Below are positions 41,779 to 42,566 of a DNA stretch of 42,566 nucleotides, piece after piece; the first letter of the stretch is position 1; every line of letters begins with the position of its first letter. Under the pieces are notes generated by a model, which had not been told where the DNA came from, made no database searches, and was given only the letters and a program-made list of their open reading frames with translations. The stretch covers positions 1 to 42,566 of the forward strand of contig JAEUWB010000026.1 in NCBI GenBank assembly GCA_016786595.1, in the 5' to 3' direction. The position numbers and the translations under genes are program-made. Origin of the DNA: a bacterium. GTDB lineage: Bacteria; Bdellovibrionota_C; UBA2361; SZUA-149; JAEUWB01.

Positions 41779-42566
41779 CTAATTAATTTCTAAAACTTCC
41801 AAATCCTCAGCTGCACAAGCATCCCAACCAAGATTTGTTTTTAATGTGCTGGAGAATGCGGAAATAGCTGCCGGTTCACCATGCACAATGCGTGTATAGC
41901 GTGGAGTGCCGTGTGCGGATTTGGCCCAGCGTAATAACTCATTTTTATCAGCATGTGCCGATAGACTTGAAATTGTTTCAACATGGGCGCGCACCGGAAC
42001 ATTGATTCCGAAAATTTTAACTTCTCGCTCTCCGGACTGAATAATTTCGCCACGCGATCCCGCGGCCTGATAGCCAACAAATAAAACTGTTGTTTCAGGA
42101 TGTGGAAGCCAGTTTTTTAAATGGTGCAAAACGCGCCCACCCGTAGCCATGCCACTGGCTGAAATAATTATTCGTGGCCCCTCTAAACTATTCAAGCGCT
42201 TTGACTGATCCTTGGTTTTCGAAAATTGCAACGCTTTAGGCTCAAGTGGGTCTTTTCCACGATTCATTAAAGCTAAAGCCTCACTATCAAACTGCTCACT
42301 ATACTTACGATAAATTTGCGTTGATTCAACAGCCATTGGGCTATCAACAAACACAGGAACTACTGGAATCTTGCCCTCAGACTCAAGTTTGGAAATTGCA
42401 TAGAGTAAGTGCTGTGTGCGACCTAAGGCAAATGCAGGAATAATCAGTGGGCCACCTCGTGCAATCGAATTTTTAATTGCCCCAGCAAGCTCAGCATCCC
42501 CTTGGTCGGCTGCATGTAAGCGGTCTCCATAGGTTGATTCACAGATTAATAGATCTCCAATTTCCA
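41779..42566 (-). CDS. Beta-CASP metallo-beta-lactamase-fold RNA exonuclease (partial, 5' end beyond window)
   Basis: C-terminal part of an MBL-fold, beta-CASP RNA-processing enzyme. The frame stays open to the window edge, so the gene is 5' truncated here and no true start is visible. Upstream of the internal GTG at 42354 the frame reads ESTYGDRLH and PAFALGRTQHLLY, then DSPMAVEST and SASGMATGGRVLHHL, and finally SAHADKNELLRW with the C-terminal metal His. This is the YSH1/CPSF-like family pattern. It shares a transcript with mpl by position. Confidence 0.88.
   Translation of the reverse strand, partial: EIGDLLICESTYGDRLHAADQGDAELAGAIKNSIARGGPLIIPAFALGRTQHLLYAISKLESEGKIPVVPVFVDSPMAVESTQIYRKYSEQFDSEALALMNRGKDPLEPKALQFSKTKDQSKRLNSLEGPRIIISASGMATGGRVLHHLKNWLPHPETTVLFVGYQAAGSRGEIIQSGEREVKIFGINVPVRAHVETISSLSAHADKNELLRWAKSAHGTPRYTRIVHGEPAAISAFSSTLKTNLGWDACAAEDLEVLEIN

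Overview
The window is ordinary chromosomal DNA from a Gram-negative, diderm bacterium with moderately AT-rich sequence. A secretin, an Mla-type lipid transporter, several lipoprotein signal peptides, a meso-DAP peptidoglycan recycling ligase and a heme A synthase all point to a diderm with aerobic respiration. GatCAB indicates indirect Gln- and/or Asn-tRNA synthesis. DUF4911, an NtrC-type regulator and a membrane Ser/Thr kinase fit a deltaproteobacterial-type lineage (Myxococcota, Bdellovibrionota or a related uncultured group). That placement is inference; there is no rRNA here. I see no prophage, transposase, CRISPR array or plasmid functions.

Layout. 51-141: tRNA-Ser(UGA), followed by a duplicated tRNA tail and several hairpins. 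295-3994 (minus): Mla/Pqi-like lipid-transport operon with a STAS-MlaE fusion, MlaF, MlaD and a PqiC-like lipoprotein; mlaD is cut by one in-frame TAA. 4245-7564 (minus): rnhB, yraN, serS, ctaA. 7681-10935 (plus): gatC, gatA, gatB. 10936-11249: gene-free, GC-richer stretch. 11250-15124: TrmB-like regulator with an inverted-repeat operator, a divergent type-1 periplasmic binding protein, and a minus-strand set made of a DUF4911 protein, an SGNH hydrolase and a fold-type-II PLP enzyme. 15154-19262 (plus): PpiD-like chaperone, FolB, an unknown protein and a glycosidase-like lipoprotein. 19441-22241 (plus): SthA and an NtrC-family response regulator. 22243-29306 (minus): TPR protein, AroQ, AccB, AccC, DUF1573 protein, membrane J-domain protein, GNAT-like protein. 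29403-35812 (minus): type IV pilus genes pilM, pilN, pilO, pilQ and two lipoproteins, with no pilP, ended by a strong terminator. 36048-38471 (plus): PriA. 38479-40155 (minus): Ser/Thr kinase with an extracytoplasmic sensor region carrying an EF-hand-like loop. 40250-42566 (minus): Mpl and a beta-CASP metallo-ribonuclease cut by the window edge.

How it fits together: most of the window is housekeeping (aminoacyl-tRNA supply, fatty acid and shikimate steps, replication restart, envelope upkeep). The less usual parts are the interrupted mlaD, the operator-controlled 11.2-15.1 kb accessory cluster, the pilus operon without pilP, the EF-hand-bearing sensor kinase, and the DUF1573/J-domain/GNAT-like trio. 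I did not find a clearly new defence or mobile system.
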